Shown: positions 1 through 11,580, counted from the first letter of the stretch. The stretch is DNA of 64,000 bases from Hyperoplus lanceolatus (GCA_026929865.2 CM049395.1:31985501-32049500); one strand, 5' to 3'. Numbers and translations: made by a program. Notes: generated from the sequence alone by a model not told the origin.

Positions 1-2390
1 AACACACACGGTTATCAACCCTCATATGTACAAATATAAAATCACTAGTGGCGACAAAACAAATGACGTAGTGTGTGGAGGATAAGCAAACCCTTCAGAA
101 TTAATCACAGTGTAGATAGTTCTCTTTGATATGCATTTACAGTTCTCCGCTACCATTGGTTGCCAAGCTGCACCATATTAAAGTGATGTCACTAAATCTA
201 CAGCAGGTGCTTTCATTGTTTCTCCAAAAGGCTTCAATTGTACGTCGAGCAATCCCGGATGAATATGATCTTATTCTAACAGTAGGGGGTCAGTGGTGTT
301 ACACAGTCATTATGGAGCAGCCTGCACCTTCAACAGATGTCACTGGTGTGATTTCTTTGCCAATTTGTCGGCGCAAATATCTGATTAAAGCAGCCACATG
401 GGATCTTCATTTTTGGTAAAAAAAAGAATAAAATAGAAAAAAAAAATGTAATGATATTTGGTAGAGATTTTCAAATTAAGGTATCGAAAACAAAATTAAA
501 ATGTTTCTTGAATATTTTAAACACCTGGAAACTAAATCCTAATTTATATATTTTTTTGTGTGTCTTCACCTTTATTTGATAGATGAGTAATGACATGCAA
601 CAAAGCTTGCTGGCTGGAATGGAACTGTTTCCCATCAGGTTTTAGGACATAAAGTCAGAGACCTAGTGTAATTTAAATTTAAATATAACAATAAGAAAAG
701 AGTATGGCTAAAACTGTGTTTCACTTGCAGCATAGAGATTCCCCAATCCTGAAAAACAGACAAAATAATCCTGCTACAATTAATTTTAAACGTGGCCTCT
801 GCATTGATTGCAATTGGAGTAAAAAAAAACATTTAAAGGAAAAGTCAAGAAAATATAGTTTATCTGCACAACCTTTAAATGTCAAGTTATATTACTCCAG
901 AATTCAGAGCAAGCATATTGGAAGGATATATTTAGTAACTCTTAGCTGACAGGGTGTGACAGCCTGTTTAGACAGAACGCACCTTTAATGTGATCAGCCG
1001 TCTCAATGGCAATCCCATCATCTGAGCCTGATCCAACACCCACACTCACTCATTTCTCGCTGTTGTCTTACTCGAACATACTTTTAAAAAACACATACGT
1101 TCGCTGCAGCTACGATTACTTTTTACACTCTGCTTTAAAAAATGTAAAATAATAATAATAAGCCACTTGCTCTTGAATCTTCCATCTCTGTACCTTCATC
1201 TGACTTGCAGAGACTCAAACGAGCTGCAGATGGATTTGACGGGTGTCACTGTATCTGTGTTTCCAGGGGGCGGCCCTGACCACTGGAGGGGGTGCCTTGT
1301 TACACTTGGCCCTTTGAGGCAGGGGGAGCCGGGACAATGCTGCTGTTAACACTCCTGACGGGGACCTTTGGGTCCTCTGAAAGTTTAATGTGACTCTGTG
1401 AGCGACCTGCGCTCGCTGAGGTCAGAGATGAGCGCGTCCCCCGCTCCAATGTTACCCTGAGGTGGTGCATTGGAAACTAAACGCCAGCGGGGGGGCCTCA
1501 GCGGGTCCTGGGCTTGTTTTGTCCCCATGTGGCATGGATAATGAGGCATCTCTCTACACCTGCCACATGGAGAGATGAGGCTCACTGTCTCACTTAAAAA
1601 GAGCACAGGTTACCTATCTGATTTTGTCCGAGGCAGGCCTGCAGGGACATGATCTGAAGCAGAGGAGCCTTGAGCCTAAATGTTTTATACCACGGCTTTC
1701 TTACTTCTTGGGCTGCACCACACGACGCTGCTTAGCAGGAACCCCTTTGCTAAGTGTCCTTTGAGATGCATCTTGTAAATGAATCCACATTAATTGAATG
1801 TGTGTCAGTATCACCTTAATGTAGACAAGCCTCCCTAAGAGAGTGGGACTTGATAGCATGAACATATTAAAAATAGTGCAATTAAATGAGTTACATTGCA
1901 ATAAACCCACTATTTGCGACATTCTACGAATTCCGGCTTAGAGATGATACAAACCTGACGTGCATGTGACAGCAGCTCAACATGGCTACACAACCAGCTC
2001 CCTCCCCCCCCATCCTCCTCTCCAGCGGACCTCGTGGAGCTCGTGGAGTTGGCCACTGAAAGGAAAGGTGATCTTAGGGGGGTTTTGTCTTGGTGTAATC
2101 AGACAGCGACATCATCAATCATGAGAGGGTGAATTACAGCGGGTTACAATAGGAGATAAGATAATGAGCGGGGCCACAGCGACCTGGTGAGGGACAGCTC
2201 CAGTTCCCGTCCTGATTACATGGCAGCGGCCTGACTGACTGCAAAAGCTGCTGAGGAAGCTGACTGCAAAAGAATCCAAGAAGTCCCCCCCTTCACTAAG
2301 TTAGTTATCCATTCTTTTTTTGAGCCACATTTAATTTTCATGAAGCAGACCAAAGCTCCGACTATTTTATTTTTGGCTTACTCACCAAAC
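1..2390. other. Intergenic, no gene recognised
   Basis: AT-rich sequence with no open frame that resembles a protein family and no exon with convincing splice sites. The stretch from about 1200 to 1640 and the stretch from about 1960 to 2290 are clearly richer in G+C than their surroundings and could be conserved non-coding DNA, but nothing in the sequence proves it. Confidence 0.4.
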
Positions 2391-2640
2391 GCTTGGCCTA
2401 TTGGTCAATGGTGATGAATGGGCCGTTCTTGTTTGTTATTCTTCATTTATTTTTTTGTTTTTGTGTGTGTGTGCCTTTGAGTAAATGGGTGTTTGTTGTG
2501 TGTCCTGTATGTTTGTCCATGTATGTGATTGCAAATTATTATCCTTACGACTTGTTTTGCTGTGTACTTTTTGAGATGTTGTGTGCTCCATTTTGGATGG
2601 TTATTGATAGGTATCTCACAAGTTAATGTAAGTTATTAAA

Positions 2641-5478
2641 ATGGATAGTATTAAAGGTCTTAAAATTATACATCTAAATATCAGAAGTCTTCTCCCAAAA
2701 ATTGATTTACTTCGTGTATGGGTTGAACAGTATAAGCCTAAAATCATTACCTTATCAGAAACCTGGCTTACAGATAAAATATCTGACAATGAAATAAATC
2801 TGGCTAACTATGTTTTGTTTAGAGCTGATAGAGGAACTAGGTGTGGTGGTGTTGCTACATATGTTTCATCTGACCTTGCCTCTGAGCGCATTACTGCTGA
2901 TGTTTCACCATTATATTTTGAGGGTCTTTTTGTTAAGGTAATTCTTCATCAGAATAAGTATATAACTATCTGCAACATTTATAGACCTCCCTCTGCACCT
3001 GCTGACTCTTTTAATTGTATTATCTCAACGATAAACTCTATTAACTGCAAAAATGAACTTATTATACTTGGTGACTTTAATAACAACTGGTCTGCTAAAT
3101 CATCTACCAAAGTAAAGAATATTTTTGCTAATATTAACCTAACTCAACTAATTACTGAGCCCACTCGAGTGACAGCTACATGCCAATCCCTGCTTGATTG
3201 GATACTTGTCACCCATCCAAATAGATTTATTAAATCTGGTGTTATGTCTGACTGCTTTAGCGATCATTCAATTGTGTACTGTATATGGAAGATCAAACTC
3301 CCGAAACGACCACCTAAATTGATTAAAATCCGTCAAGATAAGAAAATGAATTTAGACAATTTTATCAATGATATAATTGCAATAAATTGGGACAGGTATC
3401 AATTAATTCCTGATGTACATAATGCCTGGAATTTTTTATATTCTGAATTTACAGATGTCATAGACAAACATGCACCCCTGAAAACTGCAAAAGTTAGGGG
3501 AAATCATCTTCCTTGGATAACATCTGATCTTATAAGCACTTTCAGACAAAGAGATAATCTATGGGCCACTTTTCGAAAATCTAAGGATCCTGCCGACTGG
3601 GAACAGTACAGACAACTGAGAAATGTAAGTAAAACCTTGACTAGAAATGCAAAAGCCAACTACTACAAAGAAGCTCTTGCACATGACTTTAAGAACCCTA
3701 AACATTTCTGGAATAAAATAAAAAATGTAACTAACCCATCAGACTCAACTTTATCGACTCAGATTAGGGCTAACAACACAATTTTAAATGATCCATTTCT
3801 AGTTGCTCAGGCATTTAATGAGCACTTCTCCTCTGTCTGTCCTGCCCCAGCAAATGATTCTTCTCTTTATTCTAGTGCCGATATTAATGTGTTGCCCATG
3901 AACAGTATTTTCTCCTTTAAGAAAATAACACCTGTGGAGGTTTATGAAGCGATTATTGATTTAAAAACAAGCAGTGGTCCTGGGTTGGATGGCATCGAAA
4001 CCAAATTTATTAAGTTATCATCACATATACTTATGTTCCCGCTTTGTGACCTCTTTAATATGTCTTTATCGACCTGTGACATTCCGCAACCATGGAAATG
4101 CTCACGCATCACTCCCTTACATAAAAGTGGTGATGTATTGGAACTAAATAATTACAGACCAATTTCTATTATTTGTTGTATTGCAAAAGTATTTGAAAAG
4201 CTTATTTTCAATCAACTGTCTTATTACCTTAATGAGTATAATTTGCTGTCACCCTTTCAATCTGGTTTTCGTCCTAACCACTCTACAACCACAGCTCTGT
4301 CTAAACTTACCAATGATATTTACTCTGCAACAAACAATAACAAATTAACTGGTGCAATTTTTATTGACTTAACGAAAGCTTTTGATTTAGTTGACCATTA
4401 TCTTCTGTTAGACAAACTCTATTCTATTGGCTTGTCACGGAATGCTTTACTCTGGTTTAATTCTTATCTCCATAATAGAAAACAATGTGTAGTTATACAG
4501 GGAACTAAATCTGATCATACTTTACAACATCGAGGAGTTCCACAAGGTTCAACTCTTGGTCCTCTTCTTTTTTCCATTTTCATTAATCAAATCCCCTCTT
4601 TATGTTCAGAATGCCATGCCCATCTTTATGCAGACGACACAGTTCTTTATATGTCCTCAATACATTTATCACAGATTGAATCTTCTTTACAGTCAGACTT
4701 TAATATATTACAGGATTGGCTTTCGGCAAACAAACTTATACTTAACAGAAGTAAATCTCATCTTATGTTATTTGGCACACGGCAAAACATCAAATCAAAA
4801 TCTACAGATCCACCATTTTCAATTAACTGTCTTGATGGGACACCTTTACTCACAGTTGAGCACACTAAATATCTGGGAGTATGGCTGGACTCCGAACTTT
4901 CTTACAAACACCACATTAGTCAAGTTATTAAAAAACTGAATTTTTCCATAGGTACTTTATACAGATCCAGACACTGTTTTGTTTTTTCTGTTAGAATGAA
5001 GTTAGCCACACAACTTATTTTACCCATCTTTGACTATGCCGATATTATTTATCAGTGTGCCTCCAATATCACTTTATTTCCTCTCAATACTGTTTACAAT
5101 AGATTAGCTCGTTTTGTCCTTGGTTGTTCTTTTTCTACTCATCATTGCACAATGTATCAATCACTGAATTGGCCTTCTCTCCCATCAAGAAGACAACAAC
5201 ATTGGCTTCAATTTATTTTCAAATGTATTCATTTCAATTATCCTCATTATTTGAAACAGCTGATGGTTCCTTTCTCTTCCACTTACCAACTTCGACACTC
5301 TTCACAATTATTTTTTTCTGTTCCTTTTGTAACCAAAAGTATAGCGAAGAAAGCATTTATGTGCAAAGCTCCATCTGATTGGAACAATCTGCCTGTCAAT
5401 ATTCGCTCTATTTCATCTCTGCACATGTTTAAAAATGCTCTGTCATCTCACTTTACAAACAGTTGTTCATGTTACTAA
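2641..5478 (+). CDS. LINE ORF2: APE endonuclease plus reverse transcriptase
   Basis: Uninterrupted 945-aa frame. The APE-type endonuclease lies at the N-terminus: HLNIRSL with N13, catalytic E40 in LSETWL, RPP at 115-117, LGDFN with D145 and N147, and SDHS at 207-210. A linker (about 220-430) leads into the reverse transcriptase: GLDGIETKFIKL, NNYRPISI, QSGFRPNHST, FIDLTKAFD at about 574-582 with D576, GVPQGSTLGPLL, the YADD catalytic box at 663-666 and KYLGVWLD. The C-terminus carries the usual LINE ending of a DWNNLP motif and a FKNAL helix. The protein nicks the target and copies the element RNA at the nick. All expected catalytic residues are present and no stop or frameshift is seen, which suggests a young insertion. 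The ATG at 2641 lies only eight residues before the first endonuclease strand, so the frame is near full length for ORF2. Confidence 0.93.
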   Translation: MDSIKGLKIIHLNIRSLLPKIDLLRVWVEQYKPKIITLSETWLTDKISDNEINLANYVLFRADRGTRCGGVATYVSSDLASERITADVSPLYFEGLFVKVILHQNKYITICNIYRPPSAPADSFNCIISTINSINCKNELIILGDFNNNWSAKSSTKVKNIFANINLTQLITEPTRVTATCQSLLDWILVTHPNRFIKSGVMSDCFSDHSIVYCIWKIKLPKRPPKLIKIRQDKKMNLDNFINDIIAINWDRYQLIPDVHNAWNFLYSEFTDVIDKHAPLKTAKVRGNHLPWITSDLISTFRQRDNLWATFRKSKDPADWEQYRQLRNVSKTLTRNAKANYYKEALAHDFKNPKHFWNKIKNVTNPSDSTLSTQIRANNTILNDPFLVAQAFNEHFSSVCPAPANDSSLYSSADINVLPMNSIFSFKKITPVEVYEAIIDLKTSSGPGLDGIETKFIKLSSHILMFPLCDLFNMSLSTCDIPQPWKCSRITPLHKSGDVLELNNYRPISIICCIAKVFEKLIFNQLSYYLNEYNLLSPFQSGFRPNHSTTTALSKLTNDIYSATNNNKLTGAIFIDLTKAFDLVDHYLLLDKLYSIGLSRNALLWFNSYLHNRKQCVVIQGTKSDHTLQHRGVPQGSTLGPLLFSIFINQIPSLCSECHAHLYADDTVLYMSSIHLSQIESSLQSDFNILQDWLSANKLILNRSKSHLMLFGTRQNIKSKSTDPPFSINCLDGTPLLTVEHTKYLGVWLDSELSYKHHISQVIKKLNFSIGTLYRSRHCFVFSVRMKLATQLILPIFDYADIIYQCASNITLFPLNTVYNRLARFVLGCSFSTHHCTMYQSLNWPSLPSRRQQHWLQFIFKCIHFNYPHYLKQLMVPFSSTYQLRHSSQLFFSVPFVTKSIAKKAFMCKAPSDWNNLPVNIRSISSLHMFKNALSSHFTNSCSCY

Positions 5479-5599
5479 TCATGTATTGTAATGAAATGTA
5501 TTATTTAACCTTTTGTTATTACTGTTATCACTTTACCATGTATTTTATATATATTTTTTCTTGGAAAAGTACTATGCAAGATTGATGTCAAGCACTTAA

Positions 5600-6202
5600 A
5601 GAGGACCTATTATGCTACTTTTCTGGTCTTAATTTCTTGTTTTACACTGCTATAGAGCAACCTGACACGAATCACATCACAAAAAACTATGTAGATTTTC
5701 GGGAAGCTCTTTCTCTTATTTTGGCGATCCAGCACATCCTGTCAACACTTGAGTGTGTGTGCTTCGGCTCCCTCCGCCTGTGCTTCGGCCATCTCCGCTC
5801 CCCTCCCCCCCCTCCTGCAAACCCCACTCCGTTGTGATTGGTTACCTTCCTTCCGGAACACTTTCAGTGGCGGGAAGCGCGAGCATGGACCTATAAGGGC
5901 GCGAGGCAGACGCGAACAGGGAAGTGACAGCATTACCATACATGGAAACATCCGCGTGGAGACGTCACAAAGTTTTATGCGACGTCACAAATTATGAAAG
6001 GGTAGACCGCTTTGAAGACGTGACTTTTCGACTGGCTAGAATAGTGTTTAGTGCTCTGCACAGACACCCCAGACGGTCAGCAGGGAATATGTCGAAATGC
6101 ATGTAAGTCATTATTTGATAATTTAGTATGGTTAAGCATGACTATGAATCATCATAACAACGTTTATAGGTCATAAAAGTCAAAAAGCATCATAGGTCCT
6201 CT
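5600..6202. mobile_element. TTAA-flanked miniature transposon (Kolobok/piggyBac type) inside the LINE 3' UTR
   Basis: The ends are inverted: AGAGGACCTATTATGC on the left and GCATCATAGGTCCTCT on the right, one mismatch in 16. Each is bordered by TTAA (5596-5599 and 6203-6206), the target duplication used by Kolobok and piggyBac elements. The 603-bp interior is GC-richer than the host LINE and has no transposase domain. Near the right end (6089-6102) it has ATG TCG AAA TGC AT followed directly by GTAAGT, which resembles a short first coding exon with a splice donor. Kolobok transposases begin with a THAP zinc finger of the form M-x-x-C, so this may be the remnant of the parent's first exon; that is inference. 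Confidence 0.8.
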
Positions 6203-6212
6203 TTAATATGCA

Positions 6213-6213
6213 T

Positions 6214-6262
<49 letters not shown>
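6213..6262 (+). repeat. (TG)n microsatellite
   Basis: About 24 TG units with one early interruption. They lie immediately right of the TTAA miniature element and within the 3' UTR of the LINE. Confidence 0.95.
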
Positions 6263-6263
<1 letters not shown>

Positions 6264-6406
6264 TATGTTATTTGTATTATATATATTTTCATTTTTTTAT
6301 GTTAAGAATATGTTTTACTGTATTTTTTGTTTGTAAGGACCCTCTTGAAAACGAGATGGTTTCATCTCAAGGGGTTATCCTAATAAAATTAAAAATTAAT
6401 TAATTA

Positions 6407-7998
6407 AGTGGAAAAACTAATTTCTCTACAACCGCATTGCAGGCCAAGTCAGCTCTACTGTATTGCATGCTAATGAAGCTTTTAAACCCGGTTAATCAAT
6501 GCTAACTTCACTTTGATGGGAAATTATGTTTTATTTTTTCTGAGACAACCAAGACGTCCCAACAAGGAGAAATGTTGGTGGTGGTTCAGGTCACAGGGTC
6601 AATATACTGTATTACAACATAGAAATCATCCTTCACCATTTGATGATTAACATTTTTGACAACATTGACGAACATCATAATCTAAGTACCAATATCTTTA
6701 GTTTTTACAGGTATTATTGATACCACACATGTACCGATGTGGTGACGTATCTTTGATGTTGTTGTCAGTACACATATTGCTAGTCTGCAGGTGAGTATCA
6801 CGTGTGGAAAAACTGTAGATTGTGTAATTCATCAACAGATATCTTAAGACTTGAGCTGCCCTCTCCTCTCCTCTGTGTCTGTTGCTGATGAAATGAAGTG
6901 TGCTCGCTGGTGTGTCAGCGGCCGAGCCCTATGACGCCCCTGTCTATCCAGCACGCTCTGGGCCACACTCTCACTCCCTGACATGTGCCAGCACTCACTA
7001 ATCCTCCACTGACGCCTCTCTGCAGCATCACACTCAACAACATAACAATAAATGACCACTGCACTGACCTCAGAGGGCAGCAGGCTCTGTCTACATAAAA
7101 CAGGATTTTCCCTTTCGCCTCTGCTGAAGGCCATATTGGTTTTCTTTTCAATTTAGTTATTGGAGCCGCTGCACGTTAGCCGATTATCATGCAGCAAACC
7201 ACATAGGGGAAGCTCCTTTTTATTGTATGTGCCGCTCCCTGTAAATTAATTGTTTTCTTCAGGATTAAAACAGTTGGAGATTTGAGTGTTTATTAGATTA
7301 TACAATATGTTTCAAAAGAGAGGATGTGGATATAATTTTAATTATGGTTGAGCCGATTAGATAACAATGTGATGCATTAGTAAAAGGCGGGAAAAAAGTG
7401 TGCCTGGCGAGGCATCAGTTTGAATTAGGGGCTGTAAGCTCTGCATGTTTTTTACATGACTCATACGGAGCAGCATCTGTGTTCTTCAAAGATAAATCTG
7501 ACCATTATTGGTCATATTCATAAGCTTAGGGGCTACAATACATGTTGCAACCAAGGTTGATATGGGCCAGCATGACACAATTAAATACAAGTTTAGGTTG
7601 AGCTGGATTATCTAACTGGGATCTGCAGCATCTATAGTGTTTAGTTTTAGATGTTGAATTTTAAAACGTTGATGAGGTAAAACTGTCATACTCAATGTTT
7701 ATATTTTTAACTCTTAACCCATAATATGATATTTTCCTAAATATAAAACTGTGTAAAAAAAGAAGACATACAAGGATATCTAAAAAGAAAAAAATTAAAT
7801 TAGCCTAGTTGATATCCGGAAACACTGTATTCTAAAATGTTATCAGAACAAGTTGATCTGTATTGAAAACAGTTGAGATACATTGTTTAATTGATTTAAA
7901 TAAACTTTCTAACTGAAATTGAGAGTCGGGGAAAAAATACTTGCAGAGCCAGCAGCTCTCCCCACTGGAATGCATCTGGGTTTGTACTGGGATTGTTT
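6407..7998. other. Intergenic, no gene recognised
   Basis: No supported gene or named repeat. A modestly GC-rich block at about 6845-7140 stands out from the AT-rich surroundings but has no exon structure that I can defend. Confidence 0.35.
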
Positions 7999-7999
7999 C

Positions 8000-8104
<105 letters not shown>

Positions 8105-8394
8105 TTTTAAAGTTGTGGATTAAGTAGGCCTACCACAGATTGAACTGTACTAAGGTACAGCACTCGAGTAGATGTAGCGTGTAGCTTAGTTTATTTCGAC
8201 CTGATGGTAAACATGGAAATACTTTATAGATCTTGTATGGATATGTTTTCCGTTGTTGGGGCTGACTTACCTCATCTTATTTTGAAGTTGGAAATGCCTG
8301 AACTATACAAGAGAAGATTGGTGAACATATCTCCTGATGCAGGTGCAATAACTCTGAACAAGTAGACTAAGGCATGGCAGAAAGATCCAATGCA

Positions 8395-8502
8395 TTAAAG
8401 GTGAAGTGAGCGATATATTTACGTTAATATATGTGTTAAATCGCTCTATATTCATACAGTGATCACTTATATAGTGTGCGCGTTTCATAACTCCGATCCT
8501 TT
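8395..8502. mobile_element. Truncated copy of the TTAA miniature element seen at 35011
   Basis: Starts with TTAA then AGGTGAAGTGAGCG, and stays alignable with the element at 35011-35499 through the segment ending GCGCGTTTCATAA...CCGATC. The match then stops, so only the left ~100 bp is present. It abuts the fold-back repeat that follows. Confidence 0.7.
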
Positions 8503-8503
8503 A

Positions 8504-8985
8504 AGTATAAAGCTGGAGCCAGGGGGTAATTAGCTTATCTTAATAAAGGTTAGTTAGTTTAGCGCAAAGAAGAGTAGCTATACACTTTTTTATTTATTTA
8601 ATTTTTATTTTATTTAACCTTTATTTATACTCGAGATATCATTGAGGGGTGACCCTCATTTACAATGATGTCGAGAAACAAATGTCGAGAAACAATGGAG
8701 AAACAGCTAGCCTGGCTGACTAAAGGAAGAAAAAAAATGTCATTCTTACATCCCTAAACTTACTTACTGTTGGTTTTATTAGGCTACTATTTGTTAAGAA
8801 GCCATTCCCCCCCCCTTTAGACTGAGACAGGCAAGCTGTTTTCCCCTGTTTCCAGTTTTTGGCTAAAGTAAGCTAAACTAAGCTAATCCCCTCCTGGCTC
8901 CACCTTGATATAAAGCGCAACAACCAGAGTTGGTATATAATGATATTCTCTCAACTCAAAAAAGAAAAAATGCATATTTCCCCAA
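8504..8985. repeat. Fold-back (imperfect palindromic) repeat
   Basis: Two nested inverted pairs are visible. The outer pair is 8504-8540 (core GCTGGAGCCAGGGGGTAAT) against 8880-8916 (core CCCTCCTGGCTCCACCTT). The inner pair is 8694-8715 (GAAACAGCTAGCCTG) against 8827-8845 (CAGGCAAGCTGTTTTC). The loop includes a TTTATTTAACCTTTATTTA-like tract resembling the reversed end of a teleost LINE/SINE. The AGCTAAG / GGAAACAG / CTAGCCTGGCT vocabulary is one I associate with a common teleost repeat; no family name is claimed. A related fragment is at 37205-37410. Confidence 0.6.
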
Positions 8986-11450
8986 ATAGTTGGATCATCC
9001 TCATTTTGACAGAGAGTCTCATAGATGACAAGAGATTGTATTTGGGACTTCTTTGATATTAACGTAGATATGATCAGACCAGTGAACACACTCATTTCAT
9101 TGCCTCTTCTTATCAGCAGTCTCACTATTGGCATATTGTTTTATTTAGTGGGTTTAATGAGCTTACATACCTGATATTTACTCAGGCAATTGATTTCCTC
9201 ACTCTGATTATCATTTGGATAGCAGATGGTGGGTTGCTGGTAATCCCAGCTGCCCAATGGCCTGACCCCTTGCACTGCACCCACCTACTTGAAAACCAAC
9301 ATGCGCCCCACACTCCCTACACTCCCCCACCCAAAACCTTAACGAACCGGCTTAGCCGCATGGCCAAAGGGCTGCTTTAAACTAGTGAGTAATGGCTGTG
9401 TCAGCAGTCAGTAGATGAGCCAGAGGGTTAAGGGGGGTTGAACGTGCAAGGGTGTGAGTGGGGTATTAGAGCCCAATTAAATGTGTTCCATTGTTAATGA
9501 AATAATTCAATTTAAAAACTGCGTCGACTGTAACTGTGCACCCAGAGGCTCACAAAAACAGAACATTTTTTTGATTGTCTATGATATACTGTACATGATC
9601 AAATCCAAAACTGTTCTTTTTACAGTGACATTAAGGGGGAAAAAAAGTATTTCATGGGAATTTATAAAGTCCAACATCACGTGACTGCAGAGTATAACAG
9701 ATGACGAAAAATCAATTTCCCAAATCTCCTTAAAACTATCCCTGATTGTCCATGATTGAGACCTGAGAACATGCAGTGCAGAAGAAAACTCTGCTCCTCC
9801 GTTGTCTAACATGTTTTAATTTCAATTTAGCATGAAGTTGTTCAATTGAGAAAGTTCCACGCTCCCTGAAGTACATCCCTCCATCTGTTAAAACAAAGCA
9901 GGGACACTGTACTGTAGTTTACAGTCATGTAACAATGGTCATTGTAGTTAACTCATTTGCTATAATCTTCTTGCTTCCTTTGCATTTCTAAGGCCTAATC
10001 TCATCTAAAGTCATCTGAACTAATCCGTGGCAGCAGCAGCAGTGGTCGAAGTAAATAAGGTCTTGCCAGTGTTGTGTGTCTAATTAGTCTGTTTTACTTA
10101 AATAATGCAAATGCCACATTACATTTAGACAGGTAGGAAGTGAACCTATAAACTAAAATGTGTTGAACTGCAAAGACAAATCGAGACTTCAACACTCATT
10201 TATTGAACCATTATAAAGTTAGTAAAATAGATCATCTGTAGTTACAGTTGACTTTGTGGAGGATGAATATGTAAAAATATTGAAATATGCAAAGAGAAGA
10301 TAATTGGGCTGATATTTAAGTAACGTTTTCCAATCTCTGCATCTTTTAATTCGTATTTCCCCAGAGGTTTCAATTATTTTTCTGCTAAATAAAATTGTGC
10401 CATAATACATGGTAAAAATACTTAGATTTCTTTTACCCTCCTCTTTGACAACGGTTGACATTCAATAGGATTATATAAATCTTATTAAGATGATTCACCA
10501 TTTTAACTGTACTGTGAACTTGAATTGTAAAGACATGATCATAAATGATATCTGATGATAAACCCACTGACACACAAGTTAATCTTGACAGATTTATTTG
10601 CCAATTTGACAACCTCCATTAGCTGAAAACACTATAAAATAATAATAGATTAGAATCGTAGATTTCATCTCCAGTATTTTGCATAGCTGAAGGGATTTTT
10701 GTTCCTTGATTTGGTATCCATCAGTCAAACACAAGTTGTCTATAGTACACTTTAAATGCAAACAGTATCAATTAAAACATACAAAGAAACCAAAAAAAAC
10801 AAAAAACAATCCAGCAGCAGCAGCAGCAGTTTGCTGATAATTGTCTGAGCATCTCCAAAACAAACCGAGGGGCCCTGAGCTGCATCAAGAGGCTCAGCCG
10901 AGGTGCAATCTGACATTTATCTCTCCGGGCCATTCTGCTGATGGCAGCACGATGTCGCTTTGGGAAGCAGCTGTTTACTGTCAGAGATCTAGGTCAGGAC
11001 AGAGAGAGCTGGGCACATGGCCGGCCACACTCCTGACAACCGTTTACACACACAGACTGCATGGCCCCCAGTACATCTGTTAGGGCCCCCATAATGATTC
11101 AGAGGACCATGGGTTCTGCCTGGGAGGATTCAATACTTCATGGCTATTTCAACATGGTTGGAAATAAGTATAGGACAAAGAAACAGTGCAGAACATGACT
11201 CTGGAGACAAAACATTACAAATGGTAAGAATACTATACTATTTTCAACGATGAAAACTTCATGCATTAAAACTAAGGTTGAAAATAGATTCCAAAAGTAT
11301 AATATTTACCATTGAGTTTTTACAATCTCAGCACATTGTCCATTCATTAGCTGTTCTGGAGTATCACATGATCTTCATCAACAGATCTGCTGCTTTCAGG
11401 GTCACAAAATAATCTCCACATTGCTGGTGTTTAGCTGTTGTTGTATCTCA
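8986..11450. other. Intergenic; candidate non-coding regulatory blocks only
   Basis: No coding feature. The block at about 9190-9450 is less AT-rich than its surroundings and contains TAATCCC (9241-9247), an OTX/CRX-type core. The block at about 10810-11110 begins with a CAG run and is GC-rich. Both could be conserved enhancers; this is inference from base composition only. Confidence 0.25.
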
Positions 11451-11454
11451 ACAA

Positions 11455-11580
11455 TACCCTAATAAATTACTGTGAAATTTCGTACAGATGTAGGGTCGCC
11501 AGAAAATGAATCCTACTGACTTAGGGGATCTTTTCTTCAAGCGTCACCTGCAGGTGTTGAAATGTATGGTCCTAGCTGAA
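11455..11580 (+). repeat. Fragment of a dispersed teleost repeat
   Basis: The string around GAAATTTCGTACAGATG, followed by AATGAATCCTACTGACTTAGG and a downstream CACCTGCAGG, resembles a dispersed percomorph repeat whose usual wording is GAAATTTGGTACAGACATTC followed by GATGAATC...TGACTTTGG. A second, differently degraded copy is at 54068-54250. The family was recognised from memory of the motif, not by alignment. Confidence 0.5.

Larger units (their letters stand above)
2641..6406 (+). mobile_element. LINE of the CR1/L2 group with intact ORF2, interrupted in its 3' UTR
   Basis: A non-LTR retrotransposon body. The coding part runs to 5478. The 3' UTR starts at 5479, is broken by a 603-bp TTAA miniature element (5600-6202) and a TG run (6213-6262), and resumes to a tail near 6406. 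The final part (about 6340-6375) contains GAGATGGTTTCATCTC, a small perfect hairpin flanked by CTTGAAAAC and AAGGGG, followed by an AATAAAATT/AATTAATT-rich end. A conserved 3' hairpin plus a short-repeat tail is typical of fish L2-type LINEs. The 5' limit is not visible: the T/G-rich leader from roughly 2400 to 2640 may belong to the element, and no ORF1 was found. Assignment to L2 rather than Rex1/Babar is inference. Confidence 0.85.

Noticed and set aside
126-419. 97-aa open frame near the left edge
   Set aside because: Matches no family I know, lies in AT-rich DNA and has no splice or regulatory support.
4556-5378. Other-frame ORFs inside the LINE
   Set aside because: They overlap the intact ORF2 in shifted frames and are shadows of it.
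5749-5997. 82-aa open frame in the TTAA miniature element
   Set aside because: Ala/Pro-rich translation of GC-rich repeat DNA without domain similarity.
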